In this document: piece by piece, positions 9,801 to 17,878 of the stretch
How the letters are laid out: each line of letters begins with the position of its first letter
Position numbering within the stretch: the stretch's first letter is position 1
NCBI GenBank assembly: GCA_030388725.1
Contig: CP128857.1
Location: forward strand, 4,650,001 to 4,714,000
Direction of reading: 5' to 3'
DNA: 64,000 nucleotides
From: Prodigiosinella aquatilis
Lineage (GTDB): Bacteria > Pseudomonadota > Gammaproteobacteria > Enterobacterales > Enterobacteriaceae
Notes under the pieces: generated by a model
Database searches by the model: none
The model's input: the letters and a program-made list of their open reading frames with translations, nothing else
Told to the model about the DNA's origin: nothing
Program-made: the position numbers and the translations under genes

Positions 9801-10826
9801 CGCCCGGCAATAACGAGGATGCAGAGCAGACAGTTTGATGGAAATGCCGGGCCCTTCATAAATCCCGCGCCCATTGGAAGCTTTACCAATCGCATGAATC
9901 GCCTGCTGATAGGACAACAGATACGCCTCAGCGTCTTCCGCCGTCAGAGCGGCTTCACCGAGCATATCGTAAGAATAGCGGAAACCTTGCTCTTCCAGTT
10001 TTCTGGCGTTAGCCAACGCTTCGGCGATGGTTTCACCCGTCACGAACTGCTCACCCATCAGTCGCATGGCCATATCAACGCCTTTGCGAACCAGTGGTTC
10101 ACCGCTTTTACTGATAATCCGATTCAGAGAGCCGGATAATCTGGTTTCATTATGTGTTGCCACCAGCTTGCCGGTGAACAGTAATCCCCAGGTAGCTGCA
10201 TTCACGAACAGTGACGAACTGTGCCCTACATGAGATTGCCAGTTACCGGTACTGATTTTGTCGCGGATCAGTGCGTCACGGGTCGGCTTATCGGGAATTC
10301 GCAGCAGCGCTTCCGCCAAACACATCAACGCCACACCTTCTTGCGAAGAGAGGGAGAATTCCTGTAACAGGCTCTGGATCATACCGGAACGCCCATTCGT
10401 ACGTTTTTGTGTCCGTAATTTTTCGGCAATCCGATATGCCATTTGATACGTAGATTGCGCGAGATCAGCAGTTAATCTCGCCTGTTCCAGTAGCATCGAC
10501 ACCATTTCACCTTCAGGGCGACGGTACACGGAAGTAATAGCAGCGCGAGCTACCGATTGAGGTAAGACCTGCTCGGCAAAATCCAAAAATGGCGGATGGG
10601 TTTCTTCTTCCTGAGATTTCGGCATAATCTCTTGCGTTTCAGCATGACTGGACAGGGCTAGTAACGGGATTTCGGGCATGTCAGCGCCGCTTTCGAGGCG
10701 TTCGAGATAGGTAAAAATGGCCTGCTTAATAAGCCAGTGCGGCGTGCGATCAATACGCTGTGCCGCCGCTTTAAGTCGATCACGCGTTGACTCATCGAGT
10801 TTTACGCCCATCGTGGTAGAACCCAT
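6852..10826 (-). CDS. putA: PutA: trifunctional proline dehydrogenase / P5C dehydrogenase / put repressor
   Basis: Oxidises proline to glutamate at the membrane and represses put transcription when proline is absent. The 1324-aa product has an N-terminal ribbon-helix-helix DNA-binding domain (about residues 1-47, MGSTTMGVKLDESTRDRLKA), then the FAD-dependent proline dehydrogenase barrel (about 260-610). The aldehyde dehydrogenase domain follows (about 640-1130) with catalytic C919 in GQRCSAL, and a C-terminal regulatory/fold-support domain closes the protein. The start was set at MGSTTMGVK because it matches E. coli PutA and has an AGGAG Shine-Dalgarno; the frame runs 18 codons further upstream without support. 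It is divergent from putP. In E. coli putAP lies elsewhere, not between ppiC and ilvC. Confidence 0.98.
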   Translation of the reverse strand: MGSTTMGVKLDESTRDRLKAAAQRIDRTPHWLIKQAIFTYLERLESGADMPEIPLLALSSHAETQEIMPKSQEEETHPPFLDFAEQVLPQSVARAAITSVYRRPEGEMVSMLLEQARLTADLAQSTYQMAYRIAEKLRTQKRTNGRSGMIQSLLQEFSLSSQEGVALMCLAEALLRIPDKPTRDALIRDKISTGNWQSHVGHSSSLFVNAATWGLLFTGKLVATHNETRLSGSLNRIISKSGEPLVRKGVDMAMRLMGEQFVTGETIAEALANARKLEEQGFRYSYDMLGEAALTAEDAEAYLLSYQQAIHAIGKASNGRGIYEGPGISIKLSALHPRYCRAQHERVMEELYPRLLSLTLLARQYDIGINIDAEEADRLEISLDLLERLCFEPQLAGWNGIGFVIQAYQKRCPLVIDALVDLAQRSRRRLMVRLVKGAYWDSEIKLAQMDGLEGYPVYTRKVYTDVSYLACARKLLAVPNLIYPQFATHNAHTLSAIYHLAGNNYYPGQYEFQCLHGMGEPLYEQVVGKVADGKLNRPCRIYAPVGTHETLLAYLVRRLLENGANTSFVNRIADNTLPLERLVADPVSEVDALAVKEGCVGVPHPRIPLPRSLYGDQRINSSGLDLSNEHRLASLSSALLTSATQLWHADPVIDGEIETGEAQAVLNPAEPRDIVGYVREAQSVEIEQALSAAVNAGAIWFATPSVERAAILARAADIMESQLQHLLGLLVREAGKTFANAIAEVREAVDFLRYYAGQVKTDFANDTHRPLGPVVCISPWNFPLAIFTGQVSAALAAGNSVLAKPAEQTPLIAAQAVRILLEAGIPTGVLQLLPGAGETVGAALVNDSRVRGVMFTGSTEVAAILQRSLAGRLDPQGRPTPLIAETGGLNAMIVDSSALTEQVVTDVIASAFDSAGQRCSALRILCVQEDVAEHTLQMLRGAMAQCRMGNTERLSTDIGPLIDADAKQGIERHIQAMRAKGRKVFQAAYSHSQDEHEWARGHFIPPTLIELDSFDELKKEVFGPVLHVVRYQRQDLDQLINQINAAGYGLTLGLHTRIDETIARVTATAKVGNLYVNRNMVGAVVGVQPFGGEGLSGTGPKAGGPLYLYRLLSQRPDDAVMQGLMRQDSEQPIDATHRDALLTAHQALEAWAIAENYRHLAQCCQRYAELGLGGTVRLLSGPTGERNTYALQPRERVLCLADNDDDVLLQLAAVLAVGSQVLWPDTPSLRELYRRLPVVVQERIQQSVDWQAGDIAFDAVIYHGDADQLRVLSEQIAQREGAIVSVQGLAQGETNILLERLVYERALSVNTAAAGGNASLMTIG

Positions 10827-10880
10827 ATCCACTCCTGTGGTGAAGAAATAGATGCCGGAAAGATTGTCACTATTATACAT

Positions 10881-10898
10881 GTTGCAACTTTGTGCAAC
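10881..10898. promoter_or_regulatory. PutA operator cluster (GTTGCA boxes), putA-proximal
   Basis: The palindrome GTTGCAAC (10881-10888) and a second TGCAAC (10893-10898) match the GTTGCA core recognised by the PutA ribbon-helix-helix domain in E. coli. They sit about 55-70 bp before the putA start, within the 463-bp putA-putP intergenic region. Confidence 0.8.
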
Positions 10899-11053
10899 CT
10901 TGTTAATAAAACAATCTTGCTCATTTTATCAACCTGTTAATCTGGCTGGTTTTTGCTGACACTGATATACACAACCGATGATGGGATTAGCTGTAACACC
11001 GTAGATTGTCGGATTTTTTTCATAATCCTGGCATGCTGCCTGTAATTTTATGG

Positions 11054-11059
11054 TGCAAC
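11054..11059. promoter_or_regulatory. PutA operator half-site (TGCAAC) in the middle of the put control region
   Basis: The reverse complement of the GTTGCA core occurs as TGCAAC within GGTGCAACC. The E. coli put control region also has several spaced copies that allow looping or cooperative repression. Confidence 0.6.
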
Positions 11060-11180
11060 CTGACAGATAAATGTGACACCGCGTGAACTTTATGTAATCC
11101 ATATGTTAAATGTATTGTTAACGTCAATGCATCTCAATTAGGATAAAAATCGTTCAGCCCCGACAGGAGGTACAACTTAT

Positions 11181-11186
11181 TGCAAC
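11181..11186. promoter_or_regulatory. PutA operator half-site (TGCAAC), putP-proximal
   Basis: Another TGCAAC, about 104 bp before the putP start, completes a set spread along the 463-bp divergent control region. No other gene was seen in that region. Confidence 0.6.
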
Positions 11187-11289
11187 CAATCCCCTTCCGA
11201 ATCTGTCCCCGTTCCGGACAGAGTAACGGAATAGCCAATCGCAAGCGCATAGGGCGTGCGAGTAAATAATAATGACAATGGAGAGATAA

Positions 11290-12774
11290 ATGACGATAAG
11301 CACACCGATGCTGGTGACCTTTCTGGTGTATATCTTCGGGATGGTTCTGATTGGATTCATCGCATACCGGGCAACCAACAACTTCGGTGACTATATTTTG
11401 GGTGGCCGTCGTATGGGGAGTCTGGTGACAGCGCTGTCTGCCGGCGCTTCCGACATGAGTGGCTGGCTGTTGATGGGGTTACCGGGAGCCGTTTTTCTTT
11501 CCGGTATATCAGAAAGCTGGATCGCCATCGGCCTGACCATCGGTGCCTACCTGAACTGGAAGTGGGTTGCCGGACGCTTACGCGTACATACCGAGATTAA
11601 CCATAACTCGCTGACATTGCCCGACTACTTTACCCATCGTTTTGAAGACAAAAGCAAACTACTGCGAGTGATTTCAGCACTGGTAATTCTGATTTTTTTC
11701 ACCGTTTACTGCGCCTCTGGTATTGTGGCGGGCGCCCGCCTGTTTGAAAGCACTTTTGGCATGAGTTACGGTACCGCGCTATGGCTAGGTGCGATAGCGA
11801 CGATTGCCTACACTTTCATTGGTGGTTATCTGGCAGTGAGCTGGACAGACACGATTCAAGCCAGCCTGATGATTTTTGCGCTAATTCTGACGCCTGTGAT
11901 GGTCATTCTGTCCGTTGGCGGTATTGATACATCACTGGCGATGATCGAAGCCAAAAGCATATCCAATATAGATATGTTCAAAGGATTAAACACCGTAGCC
12001 ATCATCTCGCTGATGGGTTGGGGCTTGGGCTACTTCGGTCAACCCCACATTCTGGCCCGTTTTATGGCCGCTGACTCACACCATACCATCCATCAAGCCC
12101 GCCGTATCAGCATGACCTGGATGATCCTGTGTCTGGTGGGTGCGGTCACTGTCGGCTTCTTCGGTATTGCCTATTTCGCTGAGAACCCCGGACAAGCAGG
12201 TAACGTTTCTCAAAACAGTGAACGGGTATTTATCGATCTGGCTATGTTATTGTTTAACCCATGGATAGCAGGCATCCTTCTGGCGGCCATTCTGGCAGCA
12301 GTGATGAGCACGCTGAGCTGCCAATTACTGGTATGTTCCAGCGCAATTACGGAAGATTTATACAAACCATTCCTGCGTAAAAACGCCAGCCAGAAAGAGT
12401 TGGTATGGGTAGGCCGTTCGATGGTGCTACTGGTTGCGGTGGTCGCCATTATGCTGGCAACCAACCCGGATAATAGGGTGTTGGGACTGGTGAGCTATGC
12501 CTGGGCTGGCTTCGGTGCGGCATTTGGACCTGTCATTCTGATTTCTCTGATTTGGCCGCGGATGACCCGCAATGGCGCGCTGGCCGGCATGTTGATCGGC
12601 GCGGCTACGGTGATCCTCTGGAAACAGTACGACTGGCTGGGCCTGTATGAAATCATTCCCGGCTTCCTTTTCAGCTCTGTGGCTATTTTCCTGGTCAGCC
12701 TGATGGGGCTGGCTCCATCGACTGATATTACCGAACGATTCCATACAGCAGAGGCAGAATTCAGAGCCCACTAA
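11290..12774 (+). CDS. putP: Sodium/proline symporter PutP
   Basis: Na+-coupled proline uptake protein of the SSS family (LeuT-like fold). The 494 aa have about 13 hydrophobic membrane segments. The conserved AGASDMSGWLLMGLPGA stretch carries the Na+/substrate region of helix II, and the C-terminal half keeps GLVSYAWAGFGAAFGP. It is close to E. coli PutP throughout, with the most change in the final 15 residues. The ATG has a GGAGA Shine-Dalgarno 7 nt upstream. It is divergent from putA, sharing the PutA-operator region. Confidence 0.98.
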   Translation: MTISTPMLVTFLVYIFGMVLIGFIAYRATNNFGDYILGGRRMGSLVTALSAGASDMSGWLLMGLPGAVFLSGISESWIAIGLTIGAYLNWKWVAGRLRVHTEINHNSLTLPDYFTHRFEDKSKLLRVISALVILIFFTVYCASGIVAGARLFESTFGMSYGTALWLGAIATIAYTFIGGYLAVSWTDTIQASLMIFALILTPVMVILSVGGIDTSLAMIEAKSISNIDMFKGLNTVAIISLMGWGLGYFGQPHILARFMAADSHHTIHQARRISMTWMILCLVGAVTVGFFGIAYFAENPGQAGNVSQNSERVFIDLAMLLFNPWIAGILLAAILAAVMSTLSCQLLVCSSAITEDLYKPFLRKNASQKELVWVGRSMVLLVAVVAIMLATNPDNRVLGLVSYAWAGFGAAFGPVILISLIWPRMTRNGALAGMLIGAATVILWKQYDWLGLYEIIPGFLFSSVAIFLVSLMGLAPSTDITERFHTAEAEFRAH

Positions 12775-12786
12775 TCAACTCTCAAT

Positions 12787-12820
12787 AAAAAAAGGGCACA
12801 ACCTGCGTTGTGCCCTTTTT
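12787..12820. terminator. Bidirectional intrinsic terminator, putP/ilvC
   Basis: A perfect 9-bp stem, GGGCACAAC (12794-12802) with GTTGTGCCC (12807-12815), has a 4-nt loop. It is flanked by an A-run on the left and a T-run on the right, so it serves both convergent genes. Confidence 0.93.
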
Positions 12821-12848
12821 GCTATGCCATTCGGAATAATGTAATGAA

Positions 12849-14327
12849 TTAACCTGCAACAGCGACGCGTTTCATATCAGTCATATAGCCACGCAGCTTC
12901 TTACCGATGGTTTCGATTGGATGATTGCGGATAGCTTCATTCACATCACGCAACTGGGCGTTATCCACATTAGTCGCAGCCACTGATCTGCCGATATCAC
13001 CCGGTTGCAGAGAGCCCATGAATTTCTCTTTCAGCAATGGTACGGCCGCGTTGGCAAACAGGTAGTTGCCGTATTCTGCCGTATCGGAAATCACTACGTT
13101 CATTTCATACAAACGCTTACGGGCAATGGTGTTGGCAATCAACGGCAGTTCATGCAGTGATTCATAGTAAGCGGATTCTTCAATAATGCCGGCACTCACC
13201 ATAGTTTCAAATGCCAGTTCTACCCCGGCCTTGGCCATTGCAATCATCAATACGCCATGATCGAAATATTCCTGCTCGGCAATTTTACCTTCGTACTGTG
13301 CCGCATTTTCAAAAGCGGTTTTACCGGTTTCTTCACGCCAGGTCAGCAATTTAACATCATCATTTGCCCAGTCCGCCATCATCCCACTGGAAAATGCGCC
13401 AGAAATGATATCGTCCATATGCTTCTGGAATAACGGTTCCATGATGGTTTTCAGTTGCTCAGACAACGCGAAAGCTCGCAGCTTGGCCGGATTCGACAGA
13501 CGATCCATCATCAGGGTAATCCCGCCTTGTTTCAACGCTTCGGTAATGGTTTCCCAACCGAACTGAACCAGTTTTTCCGCATAAGTCGCGTTAACACCAT
13601 CAGACACCAGCTTGTCGAAACTCAACAACGAACCCGCCTGCAACATGCCGCACAGAATAGTCTGCTCACCCATCAGGTCGGATTTTACTTCCGCCACGAA
13701 AGAGGACTCCAGCACGCCGGCACGATGACCGCCGGTTGCTGCGGCCCAGGCTTTGGCAATCGCCATACCTTCACCTTTCGGGTCGTTTTCCGGATGCACC
13801 GCAATCAGGGTCGGCACACCAAAACCACGTTTGTATTCTTCACGTACTTCTGTACCCGGACATTTCGGTGCCACCATCACCACAGTGATGTCTTTGCGCA
13901 CTTGTTCACCCACTTCAACGATGTTGAAACCATGGGAGTAACCCAATGCAGCACCTTGCTTCATCAACGGCTGCACCGCCTGCACAACGGAGGTGTGCTG
14001 TTTGTCCGGCGTCAGGTTGACCACCAGATCTGCCTGCGGGATCAGTTCTTCATAAGTACCGACTTTAAAACCGTTTTCGGTGGCTTTACGCCATGATGCG
14101 CGCTTCTCGGTGATCGCCGCCTGACGCAGGGCGTAAGATATATCCAGGCCGGAATCACGCATGTTCAGGCCCTGATTCAGACCCTGAGCGCCACAGCCGA
14201 CGATCACCACTTTTTTACCTTTCAGATAGCTGGCTTCATCGGCGAATTCGTCGCGGCCCATAAACCGACATTTACCCAATTGAGCCAGCTGCTGACGCAG
14301 GTTTAATGTGTTGAAATAATTAGCCAT
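12849..14327 (-). CDS. ilvC: Ketol-acid reductoisomerase (NADP+), class II
   Basis: Catalyses the isomeroreduction of acetolactate and acetohydroxybutyrate in isoleucine/valine synthesis. The product is 492 aa, the long (class II) enteric form with a duplicated C-terminal knotted domain. VVIVGCGAQGLNQGLNMRDSG (residues about 38-58) is the NADPH Rossmann loop. The start MANYFNTLNLRQQL matches E. coli and has GGAG upstream; five codons further upstream are open but unsupported. It is divergent from ilvY, which activates it when substrate accumulates. Confidence 0.98.
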   Translation of the reverse strand: MANYFNTLNLRQQLAQLGKCRFMGRDEFADEASYLKGKKVVIVGCGAQGLNQGLNMRDSGLDISYALRQAAITEKRASWRKATENGFKVGTYEELIPQADLVVNLTPDKQHTSVVQAVQPLMKQGAALGYSHGFNIVEVGEQVRKDITVVMVAPKCPGTEVREEYKRGFGVPTLIAVHPENDPKGEGMAIAKAWAAATGGHRAGVLESSFVAEVKSDLMGEQTILCGMLQAGSLLSFDKLVSDGVNATYAEKLVQFGWETITEALKQGGITLMMDRLSNPAKLRAFALSEQLKTIMEPLFQKHMDDIISGAFSSGMMADWANDDVKLLTWREETGKTAFENAAQYEGKIAEQEYFDHGVLMIAMAKAGVELAFETMVSAGIIEESAYYESLHELPLIANTIARKRLYEMNVVISDTAEYGNYLFANAAVPLLKEKFMGSLQPGDIGRSVAATNVDNAQLRDVNEAIRNHPIETIGKKLRGYMTDMKRVAVAG

Positions 14328-14424
14328 GTGGTGGTGCTCCATATCGTGTGTTATTTGCTAATGTTCAGTAAGGTTAGCCGTTTTCACAGCGCCTAGGATG
14401 TCTCCATCATATGACAGGAAACGT

Positions 14425-14471
14425 GTTGCTTAAATTGATATATTAACAACGTGATATTGCAAGATATGCAA
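14425..14471. promoter_or_regulatory. IlvY operator region between ilvC and ilvY
   Basis: Two dyads fit tandem LysR-type sites. One is GTTGCTTAA (14425-14433) with TTAACAAC (14443-14450). The other is the perfect TTGCA-N5-TGCAA (14457-14471), which contains a T-N11-A motif. In E. coli IlvY binds two tandem operators in the same divergent interval. The second dyad is 24 bp before the ilvY start, which would permit autorepression. Confidence 0.7.
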
Positions 14472-14494
14472 CGTAAAAATGAGGCTGGCATCGC

Positions 14495-15382
14495 ATGGAC
14501 TTACGAGATCTCAAATTGTTTCTGCATTTGGTGGAAAGTCGCCATTTTGGTCGTACCGCCAAGGCGATGCACATCAGCCCATCGACATTATCGCGGCAAA
14601 TTCAGCGATTGGAAGAGGACATCGGTCAGTCGCTGTTTCTGCGGGATAACCGTACCGTTCAGCTCACCGATGCCGGTGAACACCTGAAAACCTTCGCTCA
14701 GCAAACACTGTTACAGTATCAACAATTACAGTTGGTGCTGGGCCAACGCGGCCAGTCACTGAGCGGTGAACTGCGGCTGTTTTGTTCAGTAACCGCCGCC
14801 TACAGCCATCTACCGCCCATTCTTGACCATTTTCGAGCCGCACATCCACTGGTGGAAATAAAACTCACCACCGGTGATGCTGCCGATGCAGTGGAAAAAG
14901 TACAGTCAAACGAAGCCGACCTCGGTATTGCCGGTCATCCGGAAACGCTGCCTGCCAGCGTAGAATTCATGCCTATCGGCAAGATCCCGCTGGTATTGAT
15001 TATTCCGGCACTACCTTGCGCGGTACAGACGCAGGCACGCCAACCTGAACCAGACTGGTCACAGATTCCGTTTATCCTGCCAGAGCATGGGCCAGTGAGA
15101 AAACGGATCGATGTCTGGTTTCGCCGTCAGCATATTGCCAATCCACCAATCTATGCCACAGTATCAGGCCATGAGGCAATGGTGTCGATGGTCGCATTAG
15201 GGTGCGGTATTGCGCTAATCCCTGATGTCGTACTTGAAAATAGTCCGGAGCCGGTACGTAATCGAGTGTCAGTATTACCAGGACAGGCGATGGAACCGTT
15301 TGAACTAGGCGTTTGCGTACAGAAAAAACGGCTGAGCGAACCACTTATTGCCGCCTTCTGGGAAACCTTACAGAAAAAATAA
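14495..15382 (+). CDS. ilvY: IlvY, LysR-type activator of ilvC
   Basis: Substrate-responsive activator of ilvC, binding acetolactate and acetohydroxybutyrate. The 295 aa have an N-terminal winged helix-turn-helix (MDLRDLKLFLHLVESRHFGRTAKAM...STLSRQIQRLE, residues 1-50) and a periplasmic-binding-protein-like effector domain. Divergent placement next to ilvC with a 167-bp shared control region is as in E. coli. Confidence 0.97.
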   Translation: MDLRDLKLFLHLVESRHFGRTAKAMHISPSTLSRQIQRLEEDIGQSLFLRDNRTVQLTDAGEHLKTFAQQTLLQYQQLQLVLGQRGQSLSGELRLFCSVTAAYSHLPPILDHFRAAHPLVEIKLTTGDAADAVEKVQSNEADLGIAGHPETLPASVEFMPIGKIPLVLIIPALPCAVQTQARQPEPDWSQIPFILPEHGPVRKRIDVWFRRQHIANPPIYATVSGHEAMVSMVALGCGIALIPDVVLENSPEPVRNRVSVLPGQAMEPFELGVCVQKKRLSEPLIAAFWETLQKK

Positions 15383-15487
15383 TGGGACTATCGCTTATCA
15401 TGCTACTTTTGCCGTTGGCCATTTTTAGGCCGTCAGCTAAAGCGAAAGTTATCTATTTAATTATCTGATGGCTAAAACCAAGTAATC

Positions 15488-16228
15488 TCAACGACTGAAC
15501 CATTTGTCATCCAGAAAGGCGGGGCTGACATTTGCTGGTTCAGCCGCCTTCTTCATGATTTCAATCTTCATCAGATAATGATACAGCGGCTCCAGCCGGG
15601 TAAATTCTCTTGCCAGCACCGATGCCAGCTCTCCGTCAAAAAGAGGCTCCATATCCTGTCGTGTTACCATGGCGGCAAACGACTTACGGTTATACCAGCA
15701 GGCCAGCTCAGCGGGCTGATCTTTAATCAACGGGCGTTTATAGCTTTCCCCTTCCAGCACAAACTCATCACCCAAACAGGCCGCTATATCCAAAAATCCC
15801 TGCGGATTATCCCGTAATGTCTGGCGAAACAACTCCATGGTGGTACGGCTGGCGCTGTAGTAACCCAAACCATAGCGCCAACTGTCCGGCGTGATCTCAA
15901 AGAAATAGACCGGCGCATCCGTCCAGTCTTTCTGGGTACGCTTAAAGGTCAGCCACATCCGGTCTCGATAACGGGATTTATCATGAGAAAAACGGGTATC
16001 GCGATGAATACGGGACAGGGTTTTACCTATCGTCGGGCGAGTTTCAAAATGATCGTCAATCTGTAGCATGGTAATGCTCAGTGATTCCACCAGCGCACGG
16101 AACGGCGTCAGCAGCGTCTCCTCATAGAGCGAACGATATTCCTCAAACCATTCCTTGCTGTTTTTCTGCCGTACCTGTTGCAGAAAGATCAACCCCTGCG
16201 GAGAAAAACCGCCAAAGCGTATCGTCAT
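15488..16228 (-). CDS. DUF2461 (TIGR02453) family protein, function unknown
   Basis: I recognise the family but no function is known to me. The start at MTIRFGGFSPQG gives 246 aa. The hallmark features are the N-terminal FxGFSPQGLxFLxxVxxKNSKEWF..., the KTLSRIHRDTRFSHDKSRYRDRMW block (residues about 69-92), and a FFEITPDSWRYGLGYY block. An alternative start 5 codons upstream (MDDDIM) is possible; neither has a strong Shine-Dalgarno. It lies about 100 nt downstream of ilvA on the same strand, so it may be read as the distal gene of the ilv operon. A short imperfect hairpin in the gap (about 16287-16308) could attenuate this. Confidence 0.85.
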   Translation of the reverse strand: MTIRFGGFSPQGLIFLQQVRQKNSKEWFEEYRSLYEETLLTPFRALVESLSITMLQIDDHFETRPTIGKTLSRIHRDTRFSHDKSRYRDRMWLTFKRTQKDWTDAPVYFFEITPDSWRYGLGYYSASRTTMELFRQTLRDNPQGFLDIAACLGDEFVLEGESYKRPLIKDQPAELACWYNRKSFAAMVTRQDMEPLFDGELASVLAREFTRLEPLYHYLMKIEIMKKAAEPANVSPAFLDDKWFSR

Positions 16229-16330
16229 GATGTCATCATCCATAAACCGGGAGGAGTAAAAGAACACGCTAAACGATAGCGCGCCCGGCGGATAAACTCC
16301 ACCGGACGCAGCACATTGCAACAGCAATCA

Positions 16331-17875
16331 TCACCCTTTCAGAAAAAAGCGGAATGCCGGATTCTGCGTCTCATCATGACATTCGTAGCCCAGTGCCTGT
16401 AGATGTTGCTCAAACTCCGGGTCACGTTCCGTCAGCTCAAAGGCAGCAAGTACGCGGCCAAAGTCCATACCGTGACTGCGATAATGGAACAACGAAATAT
16501 TCCAGTACGTTCCCAGCGTATTGAGGAATTTCAGCAAGGCTCCGGGCGATTCCGGAAACTCAAAACTGTACAATCTTTCCCGCAACGGCTTGGAAGGCCG
16601 ACCACCGACCATATAACGCACATGCAACTTAGCCATTTCATCATCGGAAAGATCCACTACCTGGTAGCCATCTGCTGACAGCTCAGCGATGATTTCCTGA
16701 CGCTCAACATTACCGTGGGTCAGACGTACACCCACAAAAATGCAGGCGTTATCCGCATCCGCATAGCGATAATTAAACTCGGTGACAGAACGGCCTCCCA
16801 GCAGTTGGCAGAATTTGAGGAAACTGCCTTTCTGCTCGGGAATGGTGACCGCCATCAATGCTTCACGCTGCTCACCCAGTTCACAGCGTTCGGAAACATA
16901 ACGCAGGCCATGAAAATTCACATTGGCGCCGGAAAGGACATGCGCCAGCCGTTCGCCCTGAATATGGTGTTGTTGGATATATTTTTTCATGCCCGCTAGC
17001 GCCAGTGCCCCGGAAGGCTCAGCTACCGCGCGAACATCCTCGAACAAGTCCTTAACCGCAGCACAGATCGCATCACTGTCAACAGTGATGACATCATCCA
17101 GGTACTCACGGCACAACCGGAACGATTCATCGCCGACACGTTTTACCGCCACACCTTCGGCAAATAACCCGACACGCGGCAAATCCACCGGTCGGCCGGC
17201 ATCTAGCGCCGCACGCAGGCAGGCGGAATCTTCCGCCTCGACGCCAATAACCTTGATCTGCGGCATCAACTGTTTGATCAATACAGCGACCCCAGCCGCC
17301 AGACCACCACCACCAACCGGAACAAATACCCGATCGAGATGCGCGTCCTGTTGCAGCAGTTCCATCGCCAGCGTGCCCTGACCGGCAATTACTGCCGGAT
17401 GATCAAATGGCGGCACAAACGTCATTTTCTGCTGCTGTGACAACTCAATGGCCCTGGCTTTCGCCTCATCAAAGTTATCACCGTGCAGTAACACTTCCCC
17501 ACCGAAACCGCGCACGGCATCCACTTTGATATCCGCCGTAGCAACCGGCATCACAATCAGCGCTTTGATACCCAGACGATTGGCGGAAAGCGCCACGCCC
17601 TGAGCATGATTACCTGCCGATGCGGTGATCACACCATGGGATTTCTGTTCATCACTCAGTCCAGCCATCATCGCGTAGGCGCCACGCAGCTTAAAGCTGT
17701 GTACAGCCTGACGATCTTCTCGTTTCACCAGAATGATATTTCCCAGCCGGGCAGAGAGTTTGTCCATTTTCTCCAGCGGCGTAACCTGTGCGACCTCATA
17801 TACCGGAGCGCGCAAGATCGCCCGCAAATATTCAGCGCCACAGGGCTCGGCAGGAAGCGGTTGTGAGACAGCCAT
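16331..17875 (-). CDS. ilvA: Biosynthetic threonine deaminase IlvA
   Basis: PLP-dependent first enzyme of isoleucine synthesis (threonine to 2-oxobutanoate), inhibited by isoleucine. At 514 aa it matches the E. coli length. The N-terminal catalytic domain has the PLP lysine in HSFKLRGAY (near residue 62), ASAGNHAQGVA and the glycine loop PVGGGGLAAG. The C-terminal third carries two ACT-like regulatory domains (EQKGSFLKFCQLLG..., FPESPGALLKFLNTLG...). The start is 3 nt after the ilvD stop, so translation is probably coupled. Confidence 0.98.
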   Translation of the reverse strand: MAVSQPLPAEPCGAEYLRAILRAPVYEVAQVTPLEKMDKLSARLGNIILVKREDRQAVHSFKLRGAYAMMAGLSDEQKSHGVITASAGNHAQGVALSANRLGIKALIVMPVATADIKVDAVRGFGGEVLLHGDNFDEAKARAIELSQQQKMTFVPPFDHPAVIAGQGTLAMELLQQDAHLDRVFVPVGGGGLAAGVAVLIKQLMPQIKVIGVEAEDSACLRAALDAGRPVDLPRVGLFAEGVAVKRVGDESFRLCREYLDDVITVDSDAICAAVKDLFEDVRAVAEPSGALALAGMKKYIQQHHIQGERLAHVLSGANVNFHGLRYVSERCELGEQREALMAVTIPEQKGSFLKFCQLLGGRSVTEFNYRYADADNACIFVGVRLTHGNVERQEIIAELSADGYQVVDLSDDEMAKLHVRYMVGGRPSKPLRERLYSFEFPESPGALLKFLNTLGTYWNISLFHYRSHGMDFGRVLAAFELTERDPEFEQHLQALGYECHDETQNPAFRFFLKG

Positions 17876-17878
17876 GAG

